From NCBI GenBank assembly GCA_030263375.1, contig SZOV01000001.1, positions 37,601-101,600 of the forward strand: a stretch of DNA of 64,000 nucleotides. Direction: 5' to 3'. The DNA comes from Deltaproteobacteria bacterium PRO3. GTDB taxonomy: Bacteria > UBA10199 > DSSB01. Below, piece by piece: positions 8,816 to 17,379 of the stretch. The notes below the pieces were generated by a model. That model was not told the origin of the DNA, made no database searches, and saw only the letters and a program-made list of their open reading frames with translations. Every line of letters starts with the position of its first letter. Within the stretch, counting starts at the first letter, position 1. Both the position numbers and the translations under genes were made by a program.

Positions 8816-9006
8816 TTCGTTCCCGCAGACTTGGCGGCGACGATGGCCTTATCGATCCCGCTGCGGACGAAGATCAAACCAAGGCCAGCGGATACCCCTT
8901 CGAGCACCGCACGGAAATCAACGGCCTTGCCCTGCAAATATTGGATCCCAGCACCGATCAGCGCACCGACGATGATGAGAATTCCGAGGATATTGGTTTT
9001 GGACAT
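8812..9006 (-). CDS. Small membrane protein, holin candidate
   Basis: 64 residues from the ATG at 9004-9006, chosen because AGGAGG lies 5 bases upstream. One strong hydrophobic segment (residues 4-22, ILGILIIVGALIGAGIQYL) is followed by a weaker one (about 35-48) and a lysine-rich tail. It sits between the M15 peptidase and the spanin genes, so a holin role is plausible, though the sequence identifies no holin family. Confidence 0.55.
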   Translation of the reverse strand: MSKTNILGILIIVGALIGAGIQYLQGKAVDFRAVLEGVSAGLGLIFVRSGIDKAIVAAKSAGTK

Positions 9007-9014
9007 ATTACCTC

Positions 9015-9413
9015 CTAGTTTTTCTTGCGGCCACCGGTCCAAAAGGCCCGGTAACCGCGGGTGTCATAATGCACGAAAGTTGGGTAGACACCGATCCCGC
9101 CTGGCGTGATCTTACCCTTGCCCATTAGGTCGCGGACGATGGCTGCGATCGTTGCTGGCCGCTTCCCCCGGCACTTGAAGTCCGCAGCCCGGCCCTCGAG
9201 GTGCTGGGAGTGCCTGGCGCCACCGATCTTGCGGTTGTAGGCGGGCGTCCGGTAACCCGAGGTCACGATCATCGGCTCGCCCAAGGCCTCACGGATGATC
9301 TCTAGGTTTTCGCAGAGCAACTCCAGGCGCGGCTTGATCCATTTCTCGGGGTATGGCGTGCCGTCCGAGCAGTCGAACTCGTGAAGGGAAAAATGATCGG
9401 TAATTTTTGGCAT
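9015..9413 (-). CDS. Endolysin, M15-type (D-Ala-D-Ala peptidase fold)
   Basis: 132 residues from the ATG at 9411-9413, which has AGGGG in front; a longer start at 9470 lacks a ribosome site and overlaps the previous stop. The zinc-site signature SQHLEGRAAD (His71, Asp78) and the later FVHYD (His115) mark the M15A/VanY-like peptidase family, preceded by the usual VTSGYRTPAYN. Such enzymes cleave peptide cross-links in peptidoglycan. Small membrane proteins flank it on both sides and the spanins follow, forming a lysis cassette. No signal peptide is visible, so release would need a holin. Confidence 0.8.
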   Translation of the reverse strand: MPKITDHFSLHEFDCSDGTPYPEKWIKPRLELLCENLEIIREALGEPMIVTSGYRTPAYNRKIGGARHSQHLEGRAADFKCRGKRPATIAAIVRDLMGKGKITPGGIGVYPTFVHYDTRGYRAFWTGGRKKN

Positions 9414-9470
9414 AGCGTACCCCTGCACTGTGCGAAAAATAAATTGTCCCAGCCAGTTGAGCGGGCCCAT

Positions 9471-9662
9471 TTATTTTGCGGCGGTGCGCCCCTCCTTCTC
9501 GAAGACGTAGTTGTATAGCGCGTCCACTCTCGTCTCGATCTTGGTGGTCACGCCGAATAGATGCTCTACCTTCTGGTACATGACGCCGAATGAGATCGCG
9601 GCGCCGATCAGCGTAATGACGAGACCAAGGGAGAGCCTCGTTTGATGGTCTAGTTGCTTCAT
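9471..9662 (-). CDS. Small membrane protein, second holin candidate
   Basis: 63 residues from the ATG at 9660-9662, with an excellent AGGAGG site. Residues 10-29 (SLGLVITLIGAAISFGVMYQ) form a single membrane segment; the rest is a charged helical tail (KVEHLFGVTTKIETRVDALY). The stop immediately precedes the region of the endolysin gene. Its position and topology suit a holin or antiholin, but I cannot decide between it and the 8812-9006 protein. Confidence 0.6.
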   Translation of the reverse strand: MKQLDHQTRLSLGLVITLIGAAISFGVMYQKVEHLFGVTTKIETRVDALYNYVFEKEGRTAAK

Positions 9663-9670
9663 GGCACCTC

Positions 9671-10312
9671 CTAATAAGCCGGCACCTCGGCCCACCGAAC
9701 ACCGATGGCGATTTCCCATGTCCCCGTCGCTGGCACCGTGCCGCGGACGACGAAGCCTTCGTTCGCGGCGAGGATAAGGGGATGCTCTCCCGACCCGACA
9801 TCGGGGGCCCATAACCGGACTGGACCCGTTGTGCCGCCGAGGAAGACGGTGTTGGTCGCGGCCGAGATCGTGGCCTTGGTGTAGGCCAGGCTGTTGCCGT
9901 CTAAGGTCTTCGTTCCGGCGCCCAAGGCGGCGGTGGTGGCAACCCGAATCTCGCCGACCGCCGTGGCGGCCATCGCTGTCCTGAGCTTGTTGGTGTTCCC
10001 GGTCAGGGTCATCGCGCCACCGCCGGTCCCGGCCGCACTCCAGCCGCGGGCCGCGGTGAGGTGGAAGGTCCCGACGCCGGCCGTGAAGCCCGTGCCCAAG
10101 GAGTTCATGGCGTCGATCCGTACCTCCTGGATCAGCGCTAGAAGCGTGGTGGAGGTCCATCGGAACTGGAATATTTCGCTGTTGCCCGCCATGCCGGCCG
10201 CCATTGTCCCGGTCACAGCGGCCACTGAGAAGTGTCCGGCGTCCGCGTAGTCCGCGGGCTTGGGCGTAAATTTCAGGGCCTGAAATCTCGGCCCGTCAAA
10301 TGGTAAATTCAT
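9671..10312 (-). CDS. Predicted virion protein of unknown role
   Basis: 213 residues rich in Ala, Gly and Thr with a beta-strand pattern. It has segments I associate with proteins next to tail genes of uncultured phages: FQFRWTSTTLLALIQEVRI, GNTNKLRTAMA and HPLILAANEGFVVRGTVPATGTW. The start overlaps the end of the transglycosylase gene by 4 bases, indicating co-translation with the structural genes. A capsid- or tail-associated beta-sandwich is likely. Confidence 0.6.
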   Translation of the reverse strand: MNLPFDGPRFQALKFTPKPADYADAGHFSVAAVTGTMAAGMAGNSEIFQFRWTSTTLLALIQEVRIDAMNSLGTGFTAGVGTFHLTAARGWSAAGTGGGAMTLTGNTNKLRTAMAATAVGEIRVATTAALGAGTKTLDGNSLAYTKATISAATNTVFLGGTTGPVRLWAPDVGSGEHPLILAANEGFVVRGTVPATGTWEIAIGVRWAEVPAY

Positions 10313-13300
10313 TGTGTTCCTCCTTGGTTGAAGACTTGGAATAAGGCCATGTCCCGAAAGACCCCTTTGACCTGGTCGGGGGAGAGTTTGTTTTTGCGGA
10401 AGGTCTCGGCCATGAAGGCGGGCCGTTGCACCAGTGGGTGCTGGTTGACCTCGTAGAGAAAGATCGAGGCGCGCGCCGCGCCGCGGAGCTTCGTTAGGTA
10501 CTCGGTCAAGAGCTTCACCTTGCCTTCATCCGGCATCTGCTGGAAGCCAGGTGAGGCCGCGAGCGCCGCGAAGGTCTTCTGGGTGCGCTCCCCGAGCCAC
10601 TTCTGCATGACGTTGCGCTGCTTGGCGTTCATCTCGTAGGGGATTCCGTTCCACTTAAACTTGGTCTCAACAACGATAGGAACAACCCGGGCGTCGCTCG
10701 TGCTCCGGTAGAGATCCACAACCATCTTGCTCTCTGGCGTGGGCCGGTACTTCGCCATGAAGGCCGGATTCAGCATGACGTTTAATAGGCTGTTCGTCCC
10801 CCCCTGGTAGTTCTCCATCGGGCGCCCGAAGGGGTCCATCCGTGCCGGGAGTTGGTCGGCGAAGGGGGTCTTACCCTGCGCCATATTGAGGGCCTGCAAG
10901 ACCGGGTTGGGGTCGAAGGTGTCGCGTCGCGTGTTGTCGGTGAGTTGCTCCACCTGCTTGAGCATCGTCGGCGTAAAGCTGGCCGGGATCCCCTTGGCGA
11001 TGTTCATCAGCGACTTCGCCATCCCCTGCCCGCGGGCCAGGCTGGTCAAGGTCTTAATCATGGGCTGCTCGCCAAGGGTGTCGAGGGCCCCCTCGAAGCC
11101 GGCGGCCGCCAAGGCCAGGTTGTCGAGCTGGGTGCCGAGTTTCAGCTCGTCCTCGACGCCCTTCTCCTGGGCCCGGGCCCCGAGCGAGAGGGAGGTCGAG
11201 AGCGGGACGGCCCAGTCGTAGGTGACGAGGGTGTCTTCGGGCTTCCACTCCGCGGCCTTCGGGTCGAAGCCGCTCATGATGTACCGGCGCAGGGCCGAGA
11301 CATTCATCTGCGATTGGGTGCGGCCCTCGGTGGCCTCGACGGCCCGGAGGTCGGGGTCCCGCGGCGCGGTGTTGCGCAGCACGCCGATATTGGAGAGCCC
11401 ATAGCCCAAGGCGGTCAGCCCGCCGGAGCCGATCAGGGCGCGCGCCGTGGAGTCGACGAAGGCCCTCTGGTCGAAGCCGTGACCCATCGCTGCGCGGCCG
11501 ACCTCCATCAGGCTCTTCACGAAGCCCGCCGGCGAATACTCCAGCGAGCGCGAGAGAATGTTGCCGGGGGTCTTCGGGTATTTCAGCAACACGTCGCCGG
11601 CGCCGAACTCCTTGCCGAGGTTCATCGCCCGTTTCAGGCCGACAAAAACCCGCGCCGCCGCAGACTCGTCTTGGAAAGTCTTGTACAGACCCTCGAAGTG
11701 CGCCTGGGCGATCATCTCGTCGGTGGGGTTCGCGACCTTCGCCAGGGCCATCTGCTCGGCCAGGGACTTGTTGACGGCCGCCTTATAAAAGGCGCGATCA
11801 GGGGCGCGCAGCGCGACGCCGAGCGTGCGCTCGATGGTCCCCATGATCTTCCCGCGGAAGGTTTGCCCCTGGAGAAAGCCCCGCTTCAAATCGTTCATCT
11901 CAAATTTGTCGGCGATCCTCGTGGTGTCGATGCCGTGCCAGGCCTCGCGGGCCCCCTCGTAGAGACCCTGCATGAAGCCCTTGAACTGCTCCTTGTACTG
12001 ATTGCCGCCGGCCAAAGACTTCGTCCGCTGCCCGGTGATGAGGCCAACGCCGCGATCGAGCCCAGCAGCGACCACGTCCTTGACGTTTTCCCCGGCGGTG
12101 AAGGCCGCGTTGCCGACCAAGTTGCGGGTCCAGGTCTTGGGGTTGAAGAGCTGGGCTATGGTCTGAAAGGTCGAGATTTTGCGGAGCTTCGAGGCCGGCA
12201 CCAGCTCGCCGATGTCGCGGAGCATCTGGGCCGTGGCGAAGGACTTCTCGTAGCCGTCCGCCATCTGCTCGATCTGGGCGGCGCGCTGGGTGATGCGCTG
12301 CGCGAATTCTGGGGTAACGGAGGGTAGCTTGAGCTTGCGGGCAATCATCTCGCGGATCGCCTCCACGTCGGGCGCCTGCCCGGAGGCCTCGGCCTGCTTC
12401 ACCGCTTCCTTCACCTGCCGCTCGAACTGGAAGACCTTCGCCTTCGGCATCTCCTCCCTGGCCTGCCGGACGGTCTTCTGCGCCAGGCGCAGGATCCCCT
12501 CGGGCCCCAGGCGGGCATAGTCGGCGTAGGCCTGGATCGTCTGCCCCTGCTTCGTCCCCATCTCCGCCATTTTGTCGGCGATGCGGATCGACATGTCGAA
12601 GTCGCCCTGGGCGTTGTGGACCCGCATCAGCTCATGGCCCATGCGGACGATCTCGGGGGTGTACTCCCTGGCGTTGAGGACGATCTCCCGTGCCTTGACA
12701 GGGTCGATCTCGACGGCTTTCTGGGCGACCGCCATCGAGCGCTGGCTGCTCAGGCGCTCATATTCCCCGGAGACGCCGGCGGCGACCTCGGCGGGGGTGT
12801 TGGGGGCCTCGCGGACGGTCCGCGTAAAGCCGCGTTCCAACTTGGCGGGCCCCGAGGGCGGGGGTTGGGTCGGGGGGGATCCACCGGCCCCGGCTGGCGG
12901 CGGGAACTGGAGAACATCGGCGCCGCCGGAGGCGCGGCCCGCTTCGGCCTGGTCCATGATGTAGGCATAGGGGCTGCCCTTGACGTTCCGCTGCGCGCGC
13001 ACATAGGCGCGCATTTCGTCCAGAGTTGCCCTTTGGTTGGCGGTGAGTTTCTGCCCCTTGAGAAACTTATTCAGGACCACGAGTTGATCCTTCTTTTTCC
13101 CGAGGTTTGGGATCGGGAAGGTCGATGCTTGAGCCGACACCTGGAGATCGCCGCCCATGCCAGGAAAACCCTCTTGAAAGATTCGCTTCCCGGGTTCGGC
13201 CTGCTCGATTTCGAAGCGGAGTTGCTGGAAAAGCTGCCGCTCGGCGTTGGAGAGGTTGCGGGCCCGAAGGACCTTCCCCGCGGCGAGGGGACCCTCTACC

Positions 13301-15012
13301 GAGACCTGTGCGGCCGGGAACTGCCGCTGGAGCGCCGCGGCCTGGGCCTGGGCTCCCTGTGGAGACGCCAGCGAGGTCTTGGCCTCGACCCCCCCCTGGG
13401 TCGCGGTGACGACCTGGCTGGTCTGCGGCCCCTTGGGCTCGAGGTGTCCGAGGTGCTTTCCGTACTCGCCGCGGAGCACGTCCCGCTTGATCTCAAAGGT
13501 CTTGAGCTTGGCTGGGTCATGGATCCAGGTCCCGACCTCGGTCTTGGTCGTCAGGTACCCCTTCGGGACCTCCGGCATCTGGGATCCTGGGGTGACGAGG
13601 ACCGCCTTGGCGCGACCGGATCGCAAGGCCTCCATCTGGAGGGCGATGGTCTCCGGGGCTTCCGGGGTCGGGATGGGCTGCTTGGCGAAGGGCCGGACGG
13701 CGCCAGTCTGGTCCTTCAAGACCTCTTTGATAGCGGGCAGCTCGCGGCGCGCGGCCGCGGCGCCCTCGCGCCCGTAATACCCGAGCCCCGCCCCGGCCAG
13801 GGTCATCGCTGGGAAAAGAGCGGTGTTGAGGGCCGCCTCCCCAGGTTCGCCCTTGGCCGTGGCGCCGGTGAGCCCGCCGAAGCTCTGCTGGGCCGCCATC
13901 TGAAGGTTGCGGGCCACCGCCGGGGCCTGGACGTTGAAACGTTGGGTCACGGCCTGTCCGAAGCCCTGCGCTGGCATGGAGCCAGCCATAAGCAGCTCGG
14001 GCGCGTAGGCCCCCATCGAGCGCGCCAGCTCGCCCGCCGAGGGGATGATGGTGGTCCCGCCCTGGGTCTGCCATATCGGCTTATCGAAGCGCTGCTCGAA
14101 GGCCGTGGGCGGCTCGGCCTGGGCCTGCTGGGCCAGCCGTCCGGTGAGGTCGGTGAGCGCGTTGAAGGGGTTCAGGCGCCGGGTCAGCTCCGCGAGCTTC
14201 GCCTCCACCGAGTCCTCCTTGACGGGGACCCCCACCGTCTTCGCGAGGTCCCGCATGGTGTTGGGGAGGCCGAAGGGGGTCAGGTCCCGGAGGGCCCGGG
14301 CCCCGGTGTCGAGGATCTTCGCCGCGGCCTGGTTGGCGCCCTTGAAGGCCGTGCGCGCCGCGCCGTAGGTGTTCTCCGCCAGCGGCTGCTTGGCGACGCT
14401 GCGCGCGGCCTCGAGGGGCTGCAGATACCAAGGGGTCTTGGGATCGACGGGGCTCCCGAGGGGGTCGAACTTCACGGCCGGCTCCCGCCGCTGGGGCCTC
14501 GAGAGGTCGACGGGCTCCATGCCCAGCGACCGGCGCAGGTTGTTGAAGGGCTCCATCATCTGATCGAAGGGGCCCCACAGGGAAGGCTGCGGCGCCTGCA
14601 TCCCGCCGGTCATCGAATCCCAGGCCCCGAGGCGCCCGAGCACGTCCTTGACGTAGCCCTGGGTCTCCTTGAAGGGCGGGACGCCTTTATGCTTCTGCAC
14701 GTTCCCTGGCCCGGCGTTGTAGGCCGCCACGCCTCCCACCAGGCCGAACTTGGAGATCTGCTGCTTGAGGTAGCGCACCCCGCCGTCGATGTTCTGTTCG
14801 GGGTCAAAGGGATCCTTTACGCCCAGCTCCTTCGCGGTGCCCGGCATGAGCTGCATGAGCCCCGCCGCGCCGACCGGACTCACGGCCTTGGGGTTCCCCC
14901 TCGACTCCTGGTAGATCACCGAGCGGACGAGCGAGGCCGGGACGCCGTACTGTCTGGCCTTCGCCTCGATCAGCGACTCCCAAGGGGAAAGTTTTTCGTA
15001 GAGCGTCGCCAT
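10309..15012 (-). CDS. Giant internal virion (ejection) protein with lytic transglycosylase domain
   Basis: 1567 residues. Residues 1-125 are a goose-lysozyme-like SLT domain: catalytic Glu36 in YQESRGNP, GLMQLMPGTA at 51-60 and AYNAGPGNV at 107-115. The remaining 1400 residues are Ala/Gln/Lys-rich and mostly helical, without another recognisable enzyme. The layout matches T7 gp16-type proteins, which leave the capsid and open a path through peptidoglycan during DNA entry. The Gln-rich genes just upstream probably encode partners of the same ejection apparatus. The gene ends by overlapping the next one by 4 bases. Confidence 0.85.
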   Translation of the reverse strand: MATLYEKLSPWESLIEAKARQYGVPASLVRSVIYQESRGNPKAVSPVGAAGLMQLMPGTAKELGVKDPFDPEQNIDGGVRYLKQQISKFGLVGGVAAYNAGPGNVQKHKGVPPFKETQGYVKDVLGRLGAWDSMTGGMQAPQPSLWGPFDQMMEPFNNLRRSLGMEPVDLSRPQRREPAVKFDPLGSPVDPKTPWYLQPLEAARSVAKQPLAENTYGAARTAFKGANQAAAKILDTGARALRDLTPFGLPNTMRDLAKTVGVPVKEDSVEAKLAELTRRLNPFNALTDLTGRLAQQAQAEPPTAFEQRFDKPIWQTQGGTTIIPSAGELARSMGAYAPELLMAGSMPAQGFGQAVTQRFNVQAPAVARNLQMAAQQSFGGLTGATAKGEPGEAALNTALFPAMTLAGAGLGYYGREGAAAARRELPAIKEVLKDQTGAVRPFAKQPIPTPEAPETIALQMEALRSGRAKAVLVTPGSQMPEVPKGYLTTKTEVGTWIHDPAKLKTFEIKRDVLRGEYGKHLGHLEPKGPQTSQVVTATQGGVEAKTSLASPQGAQAQAAALQRQFPAAQVSVEGPLAAGKVLRARNLSNAERQLFQQLRFEIEQAEPGKRIFQEGFPGMGGDLQVSAQASTFPIPNLGKKKDQLVVLNKFLKGQKLTANQRATLDEMRAYVRAQRNVKGSPYAYIMDQAEAGRASGGADVLQFPPPAGAGGSPPTQPPPSGPAKLERGFTRTVREAPNTPAEVAAGVSGEYERLSSQRSMAVAQKAVEIDPVKAREIVLNAREYTPEIVRMGHELMRVHNAQGDFDMSIRIADKMAEMGTKQGQTIQAYADYARLGPEGILRLAQKTVRQAREEMPKAKVFQFERQVKEAVKQAEASGQAPDVEAIREMIARKLKLPSVTPEFAQRITQRAAQIEQMADGYEKSFATAQMLRDIGELVPASKLRKISTFQTIAQLFNPKTWTRNLVGNAAFTAGENVKDVVAAGLDRGVGLITGQRTKSLAGGNQYKEQFKGFMQGLYEGAREAWHGIDTTRIADKFEMNDLKRGFLQGQTFRGKIMGTIERTLGVALRAPDRAFYKAAVNKSLAEQMALAKVANPTDEMIAQAHFEGLYKTFQDESAAARVFVGLKRAMNLGKEFGAGDVLLKYPKTPGNILSRSLEYSPAGFVKSLMEVGRAAMGHGFDQRAFVDSTARALIGSGGLTALGYGLSNIGVLRNTAPRDPDLRAVEATEGRTQSQMNVSALRRYIMSGFDPKAAEWKPEDTLVTYDWAVPLSTSLSLGARAQEKGVEDELKLGTQLDNLALAAAGFEGALDTLGEQPMIKTLTSLARGQGMAKSLMNIAKGIPASFTPTMLKQVEQLTDNTRRDTFDPNPVLQALNMAQGKTPFADQLPARMDPFGRPMENYQGGTNSLLNVMLNPAFMAKYRPTPESKMVVDLYRSTSDARVVPIVVETKFKWNGIPYEMNAKQRNVMQKWLGERTQKTFAALAASPGFQQMPDEGKVKLLTEYLTKLRGAARASIFLYEVNQHPLVQRPAFMAETFRKNKLSPDQVKGVFRDMALFQVFNQGGTQ

Positions 15013-15570
15013 TTACTGCCCGTAGTTGAGACCTCCGCCGCCCGGGAGCCCTCCGCCGATGCCGCCCATTCCGCCCATCATCATCATTTGGGTCATCAGG
15101 TCTGGACGGTAGAGGTACTGGAGGGCTTTTTCCTGGGTCATGCCAGGCATCTGCATGAGGAACTGAAAGTCGCGCTGCCGGTTGGTGGGAGATCCGGTGC
15201 CGTACTGGTCCTGCCAGTTTTGGCGCTGGGCCTTCCAGTAGTCCATTTGGTTGCCGTAATTTTGATTTTGCGCCTGCTGCTGGAATTGTTGCTGCTGGAG
15301 TCCGAGTTGCCCTTGCCTGAGTGCCAATTCCTGCGGCCCTAGCGGGTCCATCGCCTGACGGAATTGCTGGAATTGCTGCGGGTCCTGCTGGTACATCCGC
15401 ATCAGCTTCATCTCGGCGGTGGGCGCTTCGGCCTCGAGGCGCTGCTGCTCCTGCAAGAGCTTCAAGCGCTGGGCGTACTCGTCCTCCATCTGTTTTTTTC
15501 GGTCGCGCCGCTCCTGGCCTCGGTAAAAGCCCTCGGCGATTGCCTGTCCTGTGAAAGCCCATGGATCCAT
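15013..15570 (-). CDS. Gln-rich virion protein, probable ejection protein
   Basis: 185 residues with a basic/acidic helix at the N-terminus (residues 15-50) and a Gln-dominated centre (LQQQQFQQQAQNQNYG). The C-terminus is Met/Gly-rich (QMMMMGGMGGIGGG). The stop abuts the start of the transglycosylase protein. Composition and position suggest a second component of the injection machinery, comparable in role to T7 gp14/gp15, but there is no sequence match I can claim. Confidence 0.6.
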   Translation of the reverse strand: MDPWAFTGQAIAEGFYRGQERRDRKKQMEDEYAQRLKLLQEQQRLEAEAPTAEMKLMRMYQQDPQQFQQFRQAMDPLGPQELALRQGQLGLQQQQFQQQAQNQNYGNQMDYWKAQRQNWQDQYGTGSPTNRQRDFQFLMQMPGMTQEKALQYLYRPDLMTQMMMMGGMGGIGGGLPGGGGLNYGQ

Positions 15571-15579
15571 AGTCGCTCC

Positions 15580-16800
15580 TTAAATAAAGCTGAGTCCCAT
15601 CCCGATCAGCGGGCCGAGGACACCCATGGCCCCGGCGCTGCCTTCGGTCGCTCCGATCTGCCCGCTCTGCTGCTGCCACATCTTCATGAGGTCCTCGAGG
15701 GGCTGCCGGCGGAAGAGGTTCGCGAGCTGCTCCTCGGCGGTCGCCTGCTGCCGACCCTGCAAGGCCTGCTGGAACTGCTGCCCCTGCTGGCCCATGAGGA
15801 GTTGGGCATTGCTCAAGCCCTGGCCGTATTGCTGCTGCTGGGCCCCGAGGTTGGCCTGGAAGCCCGCGAGGTTCTGCCCGGCCTGCTGGCCCTGGAGGTT
15901 GACGTTCTGCGAGGCCAGGAACTTCGCCTGCTCGTCGGTGGCCCCCATCTGCCGGAACAATTCCTCGGCCTGGGAAAGCTGGCGCTGCGCCTCCATCTGG
16001 CGGCGCATCTGGTCTTCCTGCAGTTGCATCCGGCCATGCTCGATAGAGTATTGGCTGGAGAGATCCGCCAGGCGCCGGTCGCGCTCCTGGAGGTTCAGCA
16101 TCACGGCCCGGTTAGCGGCTCCAGAGGTCAGCATCCCTCGGCGGTTCATATCCGCCAGGATCTGCTCCTCGGACTTCTGCGCCTGGTCGGTGAGGTCCCG
16201 CCGCGCGATGTCCATCTGCGGCGCGTAGATGTCCTGGACGTTGACCCGCGGCGTCTCGGTGAACTGAAACGGCGTGCGCTCGGTGAAATTCGCGCCCGGG
16301 TCCCAAAACTGGAAGGGCCGGTAGCGCATCCCACTCCCGGTCGTCGTGGCCGGCAATCGCCCAACGGTGGTGTTCGATCCCATCTGCCCGGCGATGGGAG
16401 CCCCGGCGTACTGGAAGCCTTGCGGCGCGTTCGGCTGGATCTGCCCGAGCTGGGCGTAGTTGAGGGCGCGGTATTGGTTGATCTTGTCGAGGTCCTTGTT
16501 GCCGGATCCAAAGCCACCGCCGCCACCCTGGAGCATATAACCCTGGTTCAATCCGGTTCCGCCGGTGCCGAGGGTCTTCATGATGGGGTTGTAGTTGGTG
16601 CCGCCGGGATAGTAGGAGCCGCCGCTCTGCCCGCTCGCGTAGGAAGTGCCGACGTTCCAGACCGGCCCCGACGCGCCCGAGCGATTGTAGGCGTTCTGCC
16701 CGAGCATGTTGCCAAGGACGGTGTCGCTAAGAAGCTGCTGCTGCGCTCCGAACTGCGGCCCTTGGTATGGTTGGGATGGCTTCGGTTTCGACTTGCCCAT
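15580..16800 (-). CDS. Gln/Gly-rich virion protein, probable ejection protein
   Basis: 406 residues. The first half is Gly/Tyr/Asn-rich with low complexity. The second half (about 210-380) is a long Gln-rich helix (LADLSSQYSIEHGRMQLQEDQMRRQMEAQRQL in part) ending in a hydrophobic Gly-rich tail (GVLGPLIGMGLSFI) that could insert into a membrane. The gene starts inside the end of the acetyltransferase gene (74-base overlap) and precedes two other ejection-type genes. Confidence 0.6.
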   Translation of the reverse strand: MGKSKPKPSQPYQGPQFGAQQQLLSDTVLGNMLGQNAYNRSGASGPVWNVGTSYASGQSGGSYYPGGTNYNPIMKTLGTGGTGLNQGYMLQGGGGGFGSGNKDLDKINQYRALNYAQLGQIQPNAPQGFQYAGAPIAGQMGSNTTVGRLPATTTGSGMRYRPFQFWDPGANFTERTPFQFTETPRVNVQDIYAPQMDIARRDLTDQAQKSEEQILADMNRRGMLTSGAANRAVMLNLQERDRRLADLSSQYSIEHGRMQLQEDQMRRQMEAQRQLSQAEELFRQMGATDEQAKFLASQNVNLQGQQAGQNLAGFQANLGAQQQQYGQGLSNAQLLMGQQGQQFQQALQGRQQATAEEQLANLFRRQPLEDLMKMWQQQSGQIGATEGSAGAMGVLGPLIGMGLSFI

Positions 16801-17371
16801 GTCCGTGATCTTTCACGATGGGGGTCTCTAACCGAGGCCCGATAGATTTAAATTCGTGTTGGTACTTCTTGTTAAAGTCGGTCTTGAACATCGCGTAAGC
16901 CGCGATGTCGTGGAACTCTCCGTCGAAAAAGGACTCCTTGCGAAGGAGCCCCTCTTGCGTGGCGCCGAAGGTCTCAAGGGCGTTGCAAAGCCGCCGATTC
17001 CTCGCCACCACGTTGATCTTCACCTTGTAGAGGTTGCAGAAATTAAACTTCCAGTTGAGAAAGATTTTGAGCGCTGCAAAGCCGACGCCCTGGCGCTCAA
17101 CCTGCTTGTCGACGAGCATCGCGACTTCGAAGCGTCGGCTGTACTCGTCCTCTTGGAAGTGCATGAGGCAGCCCAAGGGTTGATTCTCTGGTCCGACGAT
17201 CATAAAGGCCTTCCCCACCGCGGCGCTCGCGATCTCCTCCGAGTTTGGGCAGCTCGGGAACTCGCGGTAGAACTCCGGGTAAAGATCCGAGTAGTACCAG
17301 GAATAGAGCTGCGCCGCGTGGTATTGGGGCTCGTAGCGCACTAACCGCACGCCGTTGATTGTCTTAAGCAT
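16727..17371 (-). CDS. GNAT-family acetyltransferase in the virion operon
   Basis: 214 residues. The GNAT fold is visible in FEVAMLVDKQVERQGVGFAAL (acetyl-CoA loop, QGVGFAAL replacing the usual Q/RxxGxG/A) and the following KINVVARNRRLCNALETFGATQEGLLRKESFFDG, which resembles RimI/RimJ-type proteins. GNAT genes are known among tail or ejection genes of some podoviruses, where the substrate is unknown. The 3' end overlaps the next gene by 74 bases, so this is an integral part of the operon. Confidence 0.75.
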   Translation of the reverse strand: MLKTINGVRLVRYEPQYHAAQLYSWYYSDLYPEFYREFPSCPNSEEIASAAVGKAFMIVGPENQPLGCLMHFQEDEYSRRFEVAMLVDKQVERQGVGFAALKIFLNWKFNFCNLYKVKINVVARNRRLCNALETFGATQEGLLRKESFFDGEFHDIAAYAMFKTDFNKKYQHEFKSIGPRLETPIVKDHGHGQVETEAIPTIPRAAVRSAAAAS

Positions 17372-17379
17372 GGCTCACC

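Noticed and set aside
12616..15342. 908-codon plus-strand frame
   Set aside because: It is antisense to the transglycosylase ejection gene and arises from its high GC content; the product is a biased Gly/Leu/Arg sequence with no family features.
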